From NCBI GenBank assembly GCA_947642555.1, contig CANRSX010000021.1, positions 1 to 64,000 of the forward strand: DNA of 64,000 nt. The letters run 5' to 3'. The stretch comes from an uncultured Roseburia sp. GTDB taxonomy: Bacteria; Bacillota; Clostridia; Lachnospirales; Lachnospiraceae. Of this stretch, positions 27,561 to 36,397 are shown one piece after another. Every line of letters begins with the position of its first letter. Positions within the stretch are counted from its first letter, which is position 1. A program made the position numbers and the translations under genes. The notes beneath the pieces were generated by a model. That model was not told where the DNA came from. It searched no databases and saw only the letters and a program-made list of their open reading frames with translations.

Positions 27561-28518
27561 GCCCGGTCTTAGCCCTGACGAAGAACGCCGGCCGGCGTTC
27601 TGGGGAGAAAAGCGCTACCACTCCCTGAATTATGCCTTAAAGAAAACGTTCGGTGAAAAGGTCTACCGTCTGTCCTTAAACGGCGGTATGACCTGCCCGA
27701 ACCGTGACGGCACGCTTGGCACCCGCGGCTGCAGCTTCTGCAGCGCGGGCGGCTCCGGCGATTTTGCCGCCGCGGCGACAGCTTCTGTCACCGCGCAGAT
27801 TGAGCAGGCAAAACAGCGGATCGCGGCAAAATCCGACTGCCGCAGGTATATCGCCTATTTTCAGGCCTACACCGGCACCTATGCCCCGGTGGAGCGGCTG
27901 CGCGCGCTGTTTACGGAAGCGATCCTGCATCCCGACATCGCCGCGCTCTCGATCGCAACGCGGTGCGACTGCCTCCCGCCGGATGTGCTCTCCCTGTTAA
28001 AGGAGCTGCGTCAGATTAAGCCGGTGTGGGTTGAACTTGGCTTACAGTCGATTCATGAGGAAACGCACCGTAAAATTGGCAGCGGGTTTACGCTCTCCCA
28101 GTATGAGAATGCCGTCCGCTCCCTGTGCGGCTGCGGAATCGATGTCATCACGCATCTCATTTTCGGACTGCCGGGCGAGACCAGGGATATGATGCTCGCC
28201 TCCGTCTCACGCGCCGCCGCACTCCCGATCGCGGGAATCAAGCTGCAGCTTTTACACCTATTAAAAGGCACGGAGCTTTGCGCGCAGTATGAAGCCGCTC
28301 CCTTCCCGCTGCCCTCGCTGGAGGAATACTGCGATCTGATCGCAGACGCCCTTGCCATCCTCCCGCCCGAAATCGTCATCCACCGCCTGACCGGCGACGG
28401 CCCGCGCGCACTGCTGACCGCCCCGCTCTGGAGCCTTGACAAAAAGCGCGTGTTAAATACGATCCAGCGGCGGCTGCGCGAGCGCAATCTATGGCAGGGA
28501 AAATTATATGAGGATTAA
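27553..28518 (+). CDS. Radical SAM protein, TIGR01212 (YhcC-like) family
   Basis: A 321-residue radical SAM protein. The 4Fe-4S cysteines are in CPNRDGTLGTRGCSFCSAGG, a spacing wider than the classic CX3CX2C and characteristic of the TIGR01212/YhcC family. RYIAYFQAYTGTYAP and ELGLQSIHEETH are also typical. Relatives are Elp3-like and of unknown substrate. The ATG at 27553 overlaps the malic enzyme stop (ATGAGTAA), implying coupling; the frame opens earlier without support. Confidence 0.9.
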   Translation: MSKPGLSPDEERRPAFWGEKRYHSLNYALKKTFGEKVYRLSLNGGMTCPNRDGTLGTRGCSFCSAGGSGDFAAAATASVTAQIEQAKQRIAAKSDCRRYIAYFQAYTGTYAPVERLRALFTEAILHPDIAALSIATRCDCLPPDVLSLLKELRQIKPVWVELGLQSIHEETHRKIGSGFTLSQYENAVRSLCGCGIDVITHLIFGLPGETRDMMLASVSRAAALPIAGIKLQLLHLLKGTELCAQYEAAPFPLPSLEEYCDLIADALAILPPEIVIHRLTGDGPRALLTAPLWSLDKKRVLNTIQRRLRERNLWQGKLYED

Positions 28519-28521
28519 ATT

Positions 28522-29037
28522 ATGGCAGAACCAATTACCATCTACAAGCTTACGATACTGAACATGCTCGACCTGGTAGACTATCCGCTGACCGGCACCC
28601 AGATCTTAAACTTTTTCCTGGAACAGGATTACACGGATTATTTTAAGGTACAGCAGGTGTTAAACGAGCTGACGGACGCGGGGCTGATTATCCCGGAATC
28701 CACCCACAGCAACACGGTTTACACGATCACGGAATCCGGGCGCTCGACGCTCCTTTTGCTCCGCAGCAAGCTTACCGACGCCATCGAGCACGATACCATC
28801 GCCTTTCTCAAAAAAAACGGCCAGACGCTTCGCATCAGCAATTCCCTGCTGGCCGATTACCGCCGTACCCCGGATGACGATTATGCCGTGCGCTGCCAGC
28901 TGCTGGTCCGCGGCAGGAAACGGATTGATCTCACCCTGATTGCAGCCAGCAGGGAGCAGGCGGAAATCATCTGTAACAACTGGAAGAAGCAAAATGAGGA
29001 TGTCTACGCTTATCTGATGGATATCCTGATGCGTTAA
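28522..29037 (+). CDS. DUF4364 winged-helix protein
   Basis: A 171-residue protein of the clostridial DUF4364 family. The N-terminal 75 residues (TIYKLTILNMLDLVDYPLTGTQI...VQQVLNELTDAGLI) form a PadR/MarR-like winged helix; the C-terminal half is a mixed alpha/beta domain. It is probably a transcription regulator, but targets are unknown. It starts three bases after the radical SAM gene. Confidence 0.87.
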   Translation: MAEPITIYKLTILNMLDLVDYPLTGTQILNFFLEQDYTDYFKVQQVLNELTDAGLIIPESTHSNTVYTITESGRSTLLLLRSKLTDAIEHDTIAFLKKNGQTLRISNSLLADYRRTPDDDYAVRCQLLVRGRKRIDLTLIAASREQAEIICNNWKKQNEDVYAYLMDILMR

Positions 29038-29052
29038 GAAATGAGGAATTTT

Positions 29053-29679
29053 ATGGGAAAACAGGCTTTTAAACCCGGAAATATGCTCTATCCGCTCCCG
29101 GCGGTGATGGTCAGCTGTCAGTACCCTGACGCGCACGATCCGCAATGTCAGAAAAAAGCCCTTGACGGGGCGCCCAATATCATCACGGTCGCATGGGCCG
29201 GAACCGTGTGTACCAATCCGCCCATGCTGGGAATCTCCGTGCGCCCGGAGCGCTATTCCTATCATTTGATCAAAGCTTCCGGGGAATTCGTGGTCAATCT
29301 CACCACAGACGCTCTGGCGCGCGCCACAGATTACTGCGGCGTCCGCTCCGGCCGTGACGTGGATAAATTCAGAGAACTGCGTCTGACCCCGCTCCCCTCC
29401 CGGGAAATCTCCGCACCCGGCATCGCGGAGAGCCCGGTCAATATCGAGTGCCGCGTCCGGCAGCTCCTCCCGCTCGGCAGCCATCATCTGTTTCTCGCGG
29501 ACGTCGTCGCCGTGTCCGTATCGGAAGAGTACTTAGACGAAAAAGGAACCTTCCGCTTAAATGACGCCGGGCTCATCGCCTACTCCCACGGGGAATACTT
29601 TCTCCTCGGGAAGCGCCTTGGCTCCTTCGGGTACAGTGTCAGAAAAACCCACGGAAAGAAAAGGGGCAGGAACCGTTAA
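29053..29679 (+). CDS. Flavin reductase-like (FMN-binding) protein
   Basis: A 208-residue protein of the flavin reductase family (split-barrel FMN binding). It begins KPGNMLYPLPAVMVS, with ITVAWAGTVCTNPPMLGISVRPERYSYHLI and EFVVNLTT as in flavoredoxin-like proteins. The ATG at 29053 has GAGG six bases upstream and is preferred over 29041. Last gene of the malic enzyme operon. The electron partner is unknown. Confidence 0.88.
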   Translation: MGKQAFKPGNMLYPLPAVMVSCQYPDAHDPQCQKKALDGAPNIITVAWAGTVCTNPPMLGISVRPERYSYHLIKASGEFVVNLTTDALARATDYCGVRSGRDVDKFRELRLTPLPSREISAPGIAESPVNIECRVRQLLPLGSHHLFLADVVAVSVSEEYLDEKGTFRLNDAGLIAYSHGEYFLLGKRLGSFGYSVRKTHGKKRGRNR

Positions 29680-29695
29680 ACTCCCATAAAACCCT

Positions 29696-30007
29696 TTACC
29701 TCCCGAACATCCCGCCAAGCCAGTCGTCGAGGTCGCGCACGCGCTCCGTGACGCTGTCGATCGCATCTGTGAACTCATTCATGCTCTGCATCATCTCCTG
29801 TGTCCCGGAGAGCGTCTCGTTGATGCCTTCCACGTCAATCTGCCCGAAGCGTTCCACCGCCGCCGTCAGTTCGGCAGACACCTCCCGGATCTCCTTTGCA
29901 GCCGCCATCCCGCCCGCAGCCAGCGCGAGCAGGAGCAGCGCAAGCAGCAGCGCAATGATTTTCTGCATGCGCAGCTGTTTTTTATTCAGCTCAATCAGTT
30001 CCTCCAT
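29696..30007 (-). CDS. Small single-pass membrane protein with coiled-coil tail
   Basis: A 103-residue protein with a basic N-terminus, one hydrophobic helix (about 17-37) and a C-terminal helical region with spaced hydrophobics (VSAELTAAVERFGQIDVEGI and later). It resembles DUF948/methyl-accepting-protein-like membrane anchors but I do not recognise it firmly. It is last in a four-gene minus-strand run from 32147. No catalytic motif is seen. Confidence 0.7.
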   Translation of the reverse strand: MEELIELNKKQLRMQKIIALLLALLLLALAAGGMAAAKEIREVSAELTAAVERFGQIDVEGINETLSGTQEMMQSMNEFTDAIDSVTERVRDLDDWLGGMFGR

Positions 30008-30020
30008 CTATTACCTCCCG

Positions 30021-30611
30021 TCAGCTGTGCGCCTTCCACAGGCATTCCGTGATCTTCATCTCCGTAAAGACGGCGCGGAAGGAAGACTGCTCCGGGCTGC
30101 AGGCATAGATGCCGAAGCTGATCTCCCCCGCCCCGTCCCACAGATGGCAGATCCGCATCTGCTTAAATTCTATGCCGTCCGGGCTGCATTCTATGCAGAA
30201 ATCGCTCTCCCGGCGGCTGAGACGGTACCACATCTCTTTCACGGAAGCCGGGATATCGGTCGTGGCCCAGTCCGAATACCCGTGGTTGGTCACCACGCTG
30301 CCCAGCCGCTGATATTCCTCGTTTTCGTATTCGATCGACGCCTTCAGCCAGTTCTCGCTGTTCAGATAAGCTGCAACCCCGCACTGGTCAAACCGGTGGC
30401 TGCTCTCAAACTGCGTCCGGACCGTGAAGGAAAAATAAGCGTCCGTCGTCCGTGTCTGTAATACCGGCGCGTTATCATTCTGAAAGCTGTAGTAGGTCCT
30501 CTGCCAGAGATCCGTTCCCGGCTCCGTCACAATCTCAGCCTTCTCCTTTGTCACTATCACATTCTCCGGCTTCCTCGTCCAAAATAATTCCTGATTTAAG
30601 AAATTCTCCAT
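30021..30611 (-). CDS. DUF1349-like (concanavalin-fold) protein
   Basis: A 196-residue protein with the pattern of DUF1349/YesU: LFWTRKPENVIVTKEKAEIVTEPGTDLWQRTYY, FDQCGVAAYLNSENWLKASIEYE and WYRLSRRESDFCIECSPDG. This family has a jelly-roll fold and probably binds carbohydrate. No signal peptide is present. ATG at 30611 with GGAGG eight bases upstream is clear, so the gene start overlaps the end of the upstream gene by 77 bases in another frame. Confidence 0.85.
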   Translation of the reverse strand: MENFLNQELFWTRKPENVIVTKEKAEIVTEPGTDLWQRTYYSFQNDNAPVLQTRTTDAYFSFTVRTQFESSHRFDQCGVAAYLNSENWLKASIEYENEEYQRLGSVVTNHGYSDWATTDIPASVKEMWYRLSRRESDFCIECSPDGIEFKQMRICHLWDGAGEISFGIYACSPEQSSFRAVFTEMKITECLWKAHS

Positions 30612-31677
30612 TGTTTTCCTCCTTCTTGTCGATCTTTTCTTCTTCCCCGTCTGTCGCTTTTTGCCCGAAATGCGCATCCCGCCATGCCCGCAGCGTTTCC
30701 AGGGCAGATTTTCCCGCGCTGCGCTCCGCCGCCCTGGCCGCTTTCTTCTCCTCGCGAGCGTTTTTCCTCGCCGCTTTCTTTTCCACGCGGGCGTTCTTCC
30801 TCGCGGTATGCTCCGCCGCCCTGGCTGCTTTCTTCTCTTTATACGCCGCCGCCCTCGCCGCCTTTTTCTCCTGCTTCCCGTAGGCCTTTTCCTTTAAGCG
30901 CACCTCCTTCTCCGCCGCTTTTTCCATATCGCGCAGATAGTGATTCGCCTTCCTGCGGCTCCTCCGGTCCGCGCGGTACGGATCATAGACAAAATAGGAG
31001 ACGGAGCCGAGCAGAAGAACCGCCACCGCGGCCACTGTGCACACCGGCACAAGCAGACTGTATTCCTCATATCCCAGCTCATAACAGACAAACACCACCA
31101 TCATGACCGGAAACAGGCACAGATAAACCGCCCGGATCAGCACGGTCAGAAAGGCCGACCTCTTCTGCCCGTGTGAGAGAAGCGCACCGGAAAGCGCCGT
31201 GTAAAGCGCCATAAAAAGGCTGATCTCCGATCCGAAGCCGTGCAGCAGCCCGCAGAGCACAAAAAGCAGCAGCGAGAGGAAAAACAGGGAAAACGCAGCG
31301 CCCTGATACCAGGCCCTGCGGTATTCCGTCATCCCCTGCAGCTTGTCGGCGCTGATGCCGTGCATCCGGTACACCTCGCCGCGGATATGCGCCTCAAATT
31401 CCTCGTTATACTTCTGCTCTTCCTTTGTATTCCGCAGGTGCTCATCGACGACCAGACTCATCTGATCAATGTATTCCTGTTCCTGACGGATGCGCTTCGC
31501 GCGCTGCCGTTCTATCTCCCGCTCGCGCTCCGCCTCTTCCTTTAGCCTCTGCACTCTGCCGATCCTCGGATTCTTCACCTCAATCTCTGAGAGATCTGGC
31601 TCCGCGTCTGTGATTCCCGCCGCCGCGTCTGCGACGACCTGCGTCGTTTTCTCCTCTGTATATTCCTGCATGTCCAT
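30535..31677 (-). CDS. Four-helix membrane protein with basic coiled-coil tail
   Basis: A 380-residue protein. Residues 35-115 are highly charged and helical, four membrane helices follow (about 120-230), and the tail (235-345) is built of Lys/Ala/Arg-rich repeats such as KKAARAAEHTARKNAR, followed by an acidic end. I do not recognise the family. The repeat tail may bind nucleic acid or an acidic polymer, which is inference from composition only. Its 3' end overlaps the DUF1349 gene by 77 bases. Confidence 0.75.
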   Translation of the reverse strand: MDMQEYTEEKTTQVVADAAAGITDAEPDLSEIEVKNPRIGRVQRLKEEAEREREIERQRAKRIRQEQEYIDQMSLVVDEHLRNTKEEQKYNEEFEAHIRGEVYRMHGISADKLQGMTEYRRAWYQGAAFSLFFLSLLLFVLCGLLHGFGSEISLFMALYTALSGALLSHGQKRSAFLTVLIRAVYLCLFPVMMVVFVCYELGYEEYSLLVPVCTVAAVAVLLLGSVSYFVYDPYRADRRSRRKANHYLRDMEKAAEKEVRLKEKAYGKQEKKAARAAAYKEKKAARAAEHTARKNARVEKKAARKNAREEKKAARAAERSAGKSALETLRAWRDAHFGQKATDGEEEKIDKKEENNGEFLKSGIILDEEAGECDSDKGEG

Positions 31678-31733
31678 GTCAGGCCCTTTCTCATTCCTGC
31701 CGCACTTTACGAGTCTGCTTCTTACAACAAGCG

Positions 31734-32147
31734 CTACCTGTTCCTCAGCTGCGTCAGGATACGCTCCACCCGGCGGACTGCGTCGTCCACCTGGCTGCGC
31801 GCCTGATTGATCTTATCCTGAACCAGCCAGTCCGCCACAAGGCCGTCAAAGAAATAGTCGGCAAACCGCAGAAAATCACCGGTATCAATCCGAAGTTCCG
31901 GAGTCTGCTGCAGATCCCCCAGCTCCCGCCGGAAGCTCTGCAGGTCGTGCTTTGCCTGCTCCATGTAACCATTGGCATTGTCAATCTTAGAGTGCTTTAC
32001 CATGGTGGTGATCAGCCCGCCGCCAAGCAGATCGGCAAGCCCCCAGTTCTTTGCGCTCGAAAGCTCCGTCTGTGCCCGGCGAAGACTTGAAAGCGCGCGC
32101 TCCCCCGCCGCGATGGCCTCCCTCTTTTCCTTCTCTATATCGTACAT
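31734..32147 (-). CDS. Small helical hypothetical protein
   Basis: A 137-residue soluble protein, mostly helical with long coiled-coil stretches (KEKREAIAAGERALSSLRRAQTELSSAKNWG and the end). It contains LADLLGGGLITTMVKHSKI, a pattern seen in uncharacterised Firmicutes proteins. ATG at 32147 has GGAGG eight bases upstream; the longer frame to 32243 overlaps the promoter. First gene of the four-gene run down to 29696. Confidence 0.75.
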   Translation of the reverse strand: MYDIEKEKREAIAAGERALSSLRRAQTELSSAKNWGLADLLGGGLITTMVKHSKIDNANGYMEQAKHDLQSFRRELGDLQQTPELRIDTGDFLRFADYFFDGLVADWLVQDKINQARSQVDDAVRRVERILTQLRNR

Positions 32148-32214
32148 GGCATCTTCCTCCTGCGTTTGCCAGCGTTTTGTACTGCTGTCCGGCTGCTCTT
32201 CACAGCTCGTCTCT

Positions 32215-32243
32215 ATTATACCATCCCCCTTTCCTCTTTTCAA
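32215..32243 (-). promoter_or_regulatory. Sigma-A promoter of the 32147-29696 gene run
   Basis: On the minus strand TTGAAA (32238-32243), 17 bases, TATAAT (32215-32220). It is near consensus and about 70 bases from the first start codon. Confidence 0.75.
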
Positions 32244-32271
32244 CCGGTCGCGACATCAGATCCGTCAGTGC

Positions 32272-33711
32272 TCACTCATCCGTCCATATCTTCGATTCGA
32301 CAATCTCCCAGAAGGATGCGTCTTCCTCCTCTCCTTCCCCGGTCTCCCGCGTGTCCTGTACCCGGACCGTCTCTCCTGATCCTGTCACGGCATCATCGTT
32401 TCCGGTCTGCGTGCCGTAGGAATTTCCCCGCTTCCCGAGCGACCAGAGCTGTTTGATCTGCCAGCGGATCTGATCGTAGGGCCAGCTTTTCCGGCTCCGT
32501 GCGACGCAGTTCGGGTCATTGATCCGGAATCCCTCCTCATCATATCCGTAAATCACAATAAAATGTCCCGACGCGGTAAAATCTCCGGGCCGCATCGCGC
32601 AGATGATCACGTGTCCCGCGTCCAGCTCCTGCTTCAGACAGAATTCTTCAATCCCGGGCTGGGTAACGCTCACGCCGTAACGGCCCGGCACGTCCGTCAT
32701 CAGCGCCCAGGCGGTTCCGGTTCCCGCCATATAATAGCCGTTTTTCATCGCATAGTCCGCAAGCACATCCGGCGTCATGGAGTCATCCCCGGTCAGGTAG
32801 TAAAGCGCCATCGACAGGCTCACCGGACCGCAGCCCGCCAGCCCGATGTTGCTGTCATCCCCGTAGGAGGCATAGCCCCAGCGCGGATCCCACTGCAAAA
32901 ACAGCGGATGCTCCTGATTTTTCTCCATATCGGTCAGCCCGCCCGACGCCTCCTGTGACGCGGTCGGATAACCGGCCACAAAATCCGTCATCTCCGGGTT
33001 ATTTGCCAGCGCCTCTAACATCTTGTCCGGAAATTCCTCATAATTCTGAATAATCGCCGCGATCTGCTCGTTCTCCTGCCCCAGCTCCTCAAGCCGCCGC
33101 AGCACTTCTTCCGGTTCCCGCTTCACCGGCGCTTCCACCTCGTCCAGGCCGCAAAAATCCGCGTAGGTCTGGTCCCCGTTCCCCGACCAGCCGTCCGTAA
33201 TCCGCTGCCAGAACGAAGGCATACCCCCATCTTCCCCTCCGACCGACGCACCATCCTGCGCGCCATCTGTCGCGTCAGATGGCGACGACTGCATGGAAGA
33301 CGATGCCGGCGACAGGGAATCCTGACCCGAAGAAAAAAGGTTATTTTTTTCAAATCCTGATTTAATATTATAAAAAAGAAATCCGATCCCGGCAATCAGG
33401 ATAACCTGACAGAATGCGAAAACAATCCGGCGGCGGATCCTTGCCCTGCGGCGCCGCTCTCTTCTGCGGCGTGCTCTCCTTCGCTGCGCCGGAGTCATCG
33501 CAGTCCTTCCTGGCGTCGGCAGCTCCAGACTGCTGTAACCGCCCTGCCTCCGACCGGCGCTTTGGCTTTGCCGCCGCTCCCCCTGCTTCCTGCTGCTTTT
33601 GCAGCTTCGCACCTCCGCCCTGCGGTACTGCTGTCCCCGGTCCGTCCCGTTTTTTAAGCTGCCGATCACCTGAAGCGAGGGCTCCTCGTATTTTCTCACA
33701 CTGCTCTCCAT
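32272..33711 (-). CDS. Membrane-anchored C39-like cysteine peptidase
   Basis: A 479-residue protein. A basic, Arg-rich cytoplasmic N-terminus (to about 115) precedes one membrane helix (IVFAFCQVILIAGIGFLFYNI), a Ser-rich linker and an extracellular peptidase_C39_2 domain with the catalytic Cys in GLAGCGPVSLSMALYYL and His in GHFIVIYGYD. Such domains cleave or process extracellular substrates; target unknown. The start at 33711 with GGAG six bases upstream is preferred over 33747, which has no site. Confidence 0.86.
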   Translation of the reverse strand: MESSVRKYEEPSLQVIGSLKNGTDRGQQYRRAEVRSCKSSRKQGERRQSQSAGRRQGGYSSLELPTPGRTAMTPAQRRRARRRRERRRRARIRRRIVFAFCQVILIAGIGFLFYNIKSGFEKNNLFSSGQDSLSPASSSMQSSPSDATDGAQDGASVGGEDGGMPSFWQRITDGWSGNGDQTYADFCGLDEVEAPVKREPEEVLRRLEELGQENEQIAAIIQNYEEFPDKMLEALANNPEMTDFVAGYPTASQEASGGLTDMEKNQEHPLFLQWDPRWGYASYGDDSNIGLAGCGPVSLSMALYYLTGDDSMTPDVLADYAMKNGYYMAGTGTAWALMTDVPGRYGVSVTQPGIEEFCLKQELDAGHVIICAMRPGDFTASGHFIVIYGYDEEGFRINDPNCVARSRKSWPYDQIRWQIKQLWSLGKRGNSYGTQTGNDDAVTGSGETVRVQDTRETGEGEEEDASFWEIVESKIWTDE

Positions 33712-33757
33712 GTCCTTCTCCGTCTCTTCTGCTGTAAATCCTGTCATGGCGGATTCT

Positions 33758-33817
33758 GCCGTGTATCAGCATATAAAATACACGGCCCCGCCTTCTGCCA
33801 CCCTGACAGTGTATCAG
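33758..33817. promoter_or_regulatory. Inverted and direct repeats before the C39 peptidase gene
   Basis: A nine-pair inverted repeat (33758-33766 with 33778-33786) surrounds a TTTTATAT-rich core on the minus strand, and GTGTATCAG occurs twice (33761-33769 and 33809-33817). The arrangement suggests a repressor or activator site. No clear -35 box was found. Confidence 0.35.
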
Positions 33818-33906
33818 AACATCCTTAATTCGACCTTAAACACTTCTTTAAAATTTCTTTAATATATGGAAGGAACTTTATGAAGAGACGCCGGCGCAGC
33901 AATCCG

Positions 33907-34851
33907 TCAGCGCTCTTTTACGAGGATTCCATATACAAACATTCCTTCCGCGCCGCCGGTCCATTCCTCCTGCGTGACGGTTCCGTCCGCGTCCTGTGCA
34001 AGTTTTTTTACGGACAGCCCATACTCCTTTGTCTGGCTGCTGCCATCCGTGTAGGTGACGGTAACGGTAAGCGTACCGCCGTCAAACAGCGCAAGCGCCC
34101 TTCTGCCGGCAGCCGCAAGGTCTTCCCCTTCATCAGCCGCGCTCCAGACAGAGTCTGGAATATAAAATCCATAATAAACCTCCTGTTCATATGGCGCTGT
34201 AACCTGGCTTCCGAGTCTCGTGCAGTGATACCTGGTGAGCATGGCGTCCGGCGGAACCACCTTTTCCTCCAAAGGTCTCTGCTCCAGATGTACAATCGTA
34301 TGTGTGTCCGGGTTCTGGTCCTCATCCGGTCCGCCCTGCGCCAGCCAGTCACTGATCTCTCCTTGCGTCACCTGATCTACGGTTGCGGAATACAGCTCTC
34401 CGGTATCAATTGTTATATCAATATTTGATATTTCCTGCCCCTGTACCTGAAACATCATCCCCGTATAGCTGCCATCGGAGGCTCCGGAATCCGTCAGAAC
34501 CAGCGTTCCCTCCGCCATCTGCGCCAGCGTCCCCTCCGCCGCGTACGCTGTGACAGAAAATCCATGTGCCTGCGCCGGCCCGCTTCTCCCCGAATCCGGA
34601 TTCTGATGTCTGGCGCCCGCATTTCCCAAAAAGACGTTCACGGCTTCGCCCGTCGCAAGCAAAAGCGCCGCACATGCTGCCGCCGCGATCACGCGGCCTG
34701 CCATCCGTCTCTTTTTTCTGTTTTTTTCCGTTCCTTTCATTCTTTCTGTCCCTTCCTCTCTGATCTTCAAAAAGGCGGCATCCGCTCTGCTCTGCACAAC
34801 AGAAGGAATTTCTATCTCCTCTGTAAAAAGATCTGTTTCCATTTTTCTCAT
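33907..34851 (-). CDS. Probable anti-sigma factor, membrane-anchored
   Basis: A protein of about 314 residues with a short acidic cytoplasmic N-terminus, one membrane helix (RVIAAAACAALLLATGEAV) and an extracellular domain containing DGGTLTVTVTYTDGSSQTKEYGL near its end. The organisation matches DUF4179/anti-sigma proteins encoded beside ECF sigma genes. The frame opens with GTG at 34860, overlapping the sigma stop (GTGA), but the AGGAGG site lies ten bases from the ATG at 34851, which is chosen. It should hold the sigma factor until an unknown surface signal arrives. Confidence 0.8.
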   Translation of the reverse strand: MRKMETDLFTEEIEIPSVVQSRADAAFLKIREEGTERMKGTEKNRKKRRMAGRVIAAAACAALLLATGEAVNVFLGNAGARHQNPDSGRSGPAQAHGFSVTAYAAEGTLAQMAEGTLVLTDSGASDGSYTGMMFQVQGQEISNIDITIDTGELYSATVDQVTQGEISDWLAQGGPDEDQNPDTHTIVHLEQRPLEEKVVPPDAMLTRYHCTRLGSQVTAPYEQEVYYGFYIPDSVWSAADEGEDLAAAGRRALALFDGGTLTVTVTYTDGSSQTKEYGLSVKKLAQDADGTVTQEEWTGGAEGMFVYGILVKER

Positions 34852-34856
34852 CTCCG

Positions 34857-35369
34857 TCACACCTCCTGATTCCCGCTCAGATACTCCTTCAGCCTTTTGC
34901 GCCCGCGTGACAGCCTGGTCGCAACTGTACTTTTGGGTATTTTCAGCAGCTTTGCAATCTCGTCAATATGATAACCCTCGCTGTAAAACAGCACCAGTAT
35001 AACACGGTATTTTTCATCCAGCACCGCAAGCGCCTCTTTGAGCTCAAGGTTACAGGAATCCTCTTTTGACGGTTCCTCACACTCGTCCAGGCTGATATAC
35101 CGCTTATTTTTTTTGCGGATATCATAGCACTTGTTCATCAGAATCCGTATCATCCAGGTACGGACATACGCGGTTTCCTTTAAACTGCCGATCTTTTCCC
35201 AGCAGGCAAGGATGGTATCCCCGATCGCATCCGCCGCATCCTCGTCATTCATGAGAATGGAAAGAGCGACCCGGTACATTTCCTTCATGTGAATCTGCAT
35301 CAGCTGTGTAAAAGCATCCGGATCCTGCCTCTTTGCTTTTTTTACCAGATATTCCGTCTCACTGACCAT
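34857..35369 (-). CDS. ECF-type RNA polymerase sigma factor
   Basis: A 170-residue sigma-70 family factor with region 2 (LMQIHMKEMYRVALSILMNDEDAADAIGDTILACWEKI) and region 4 helix-turn-helix (YHIDEIAKLLKIPKSTVATRLSRGRKRLKEYL). The ATG at 35369 has AGGAGGT ten bases upstream; the earlier ATG at 35393 lies before that site. Followed directly by its probable anti-sigma factor. Confidence 0.93.
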   Translation of the reverse strand: MVSETEYLVKKAKRQDPDAFTQLMQIHMKEMYRVALSILMNDEDAADAIGDTILACWEKIGSLKETAYVRTWMIRILMNKCYDIRKKNKRYISLDECEEPSKEDSCNLELKEALAVLDEKYRVILVLFYSEGYHIDEIAKLLKIPKSTVATRLSRGRKRLKEYLSGNQEV

Positions 35370-35655
35370 ATCTGTCCTACCTCCTGTGCGCACAGTTTCA
35401 TGTGGGATTTCACAAAGCGTCCTCTGTTTTCATCCTACATACATTAGACAGGAAAAAACAGCGGAAAATCTCATTGAGAGGAAATTTTTTCTGCCAAAGG
35501 GACGTGACCCGGAAAAAACAAAAAATAAGACCCGGAAGAGTCTGATCTTCCAGGCCTTACATCATGTTATCTTCGCCGCCTCCCCCGGGCGCTCCGTCTG
35601 CTTTCACTGCATCTCTTTCTCCTTCGGGATCACCATCTGCATCTTCAGTCCGGTA

Positions 35656-35991
35656 TCATCTACCATCTTTATATTGCGGATGCCCGTGCAGAAACTCATC
35701 CACTTCTCTCATCTTCGGCAGGATGGCATCCGTCTGACGGGTGAGCTTCTTATGCAGCACTTCCATATTTGCCTGCTGTCGTTCTTCCTTTGTCTCTCCA
35801 TACACCGCCTTCCGGCAGGGAACCGGAAAAACCGTTGACGCTCTGCCCTTTAAGATTTTCCGGGCATAAGGGTCCGGTCTGATCTGACTTTCCCTTCCCT
35901 GCAGCCCCACCGGCATGTCAATCAGGCAGGCGTCAAAGGGCAGCTGATCCGCCGCCTCTGTGAGAGAAGAAAACGAATACAGGTTTTGATT
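35656..35991 (-). pseudogene. DUF429-family remnant
   Basis: The open frame reads NLYSFSSLTEAADQLPFDACLIDMPVGL and later ILKGRASTVFPVPCRKAVY and ILPKMREVDEFL, the middle of a DUF429 predicted RNase H-fold nuclease. The N-terminal catalytic start is missing (stop codon at 35992-35994) and the frame ends at 35656 just after DEFL, so the C-terminal third is gone too. A 31-codon frame in another phase (35604-35699, ending VIPKEKEMQ) may be a second fragment. The segment 35400-35655 otherwise shows no intact gene. Confidence 0.7.
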
Positions 35992-36030
35992 TCAGCCAGG
36001 TCATTTTGCACCTGTTTCTACAAATGAAGA

Positions 36031-36285
36031 TTATTCATGAGAAAGCCCGAGGTTTTCCTCCACGGCCTCCAATGTCAGCCAGCCTTTCTCTTCCCCGGAT
36101 TTCCGGCCTTTTTCAAGCTCATTCATCAGCCGGATGGCTGCCTGTGTCTTTTCATAGTCCTGTATGTCAATGATTGCATAGCGCCCCCAGCCATTTTTCG
36201 TCAGAAAAACGGGCTCGCCTGCTGCTACATCATGCAGCACCTCGCTGTAATTGCGCAGATCGGAAACAGGTTTAATGTTTGGCAT
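36031..36285 (-). CDS. Phd/YefM-family antitoxin, no toxin adjacent
   Basis: An 84-residue protein with the Phd/YefM fold: IKPVSDLRNYSEVLHDVAAGEPVFLTKNG...YAIIDIQDYE. It normally binds a RelE/YoeB or Doc toxin and represses its own promoter. ATG at 36285 follows AGGAG by nine bases; the longer frame to 36387 is not supported. The space downstream, where a toxin gene would be expected, holds only the DUF429 remnant, so this is an orphan or acts on a toxin elsewhere. Confidence 0.88.
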   Translation of the reverse strand: MPNIKPVSDLRNYSEVLHDVAAGEPVFLTKNGWGRYAIIDIQDYEKTQAAIRLMNELEKGRKSGEEKGWLTLEAVEENLGLSHE

Positions 36286-36397
36286 AAAATTCAGCTCCTT
36301 TCTGCCATTAGTATAACCTGATCTGCTGTCAAATTCAAAAGCAAAATTTACAGCGCACAAAAGGATAATTTGCATAACAGCCGGCATCCGATCATTA

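Noticed and set aside
33712-33747. Earlier start for the C39 peptidase
   Set aside because: No ribosome site before 33747; GGAG precedes 33711.
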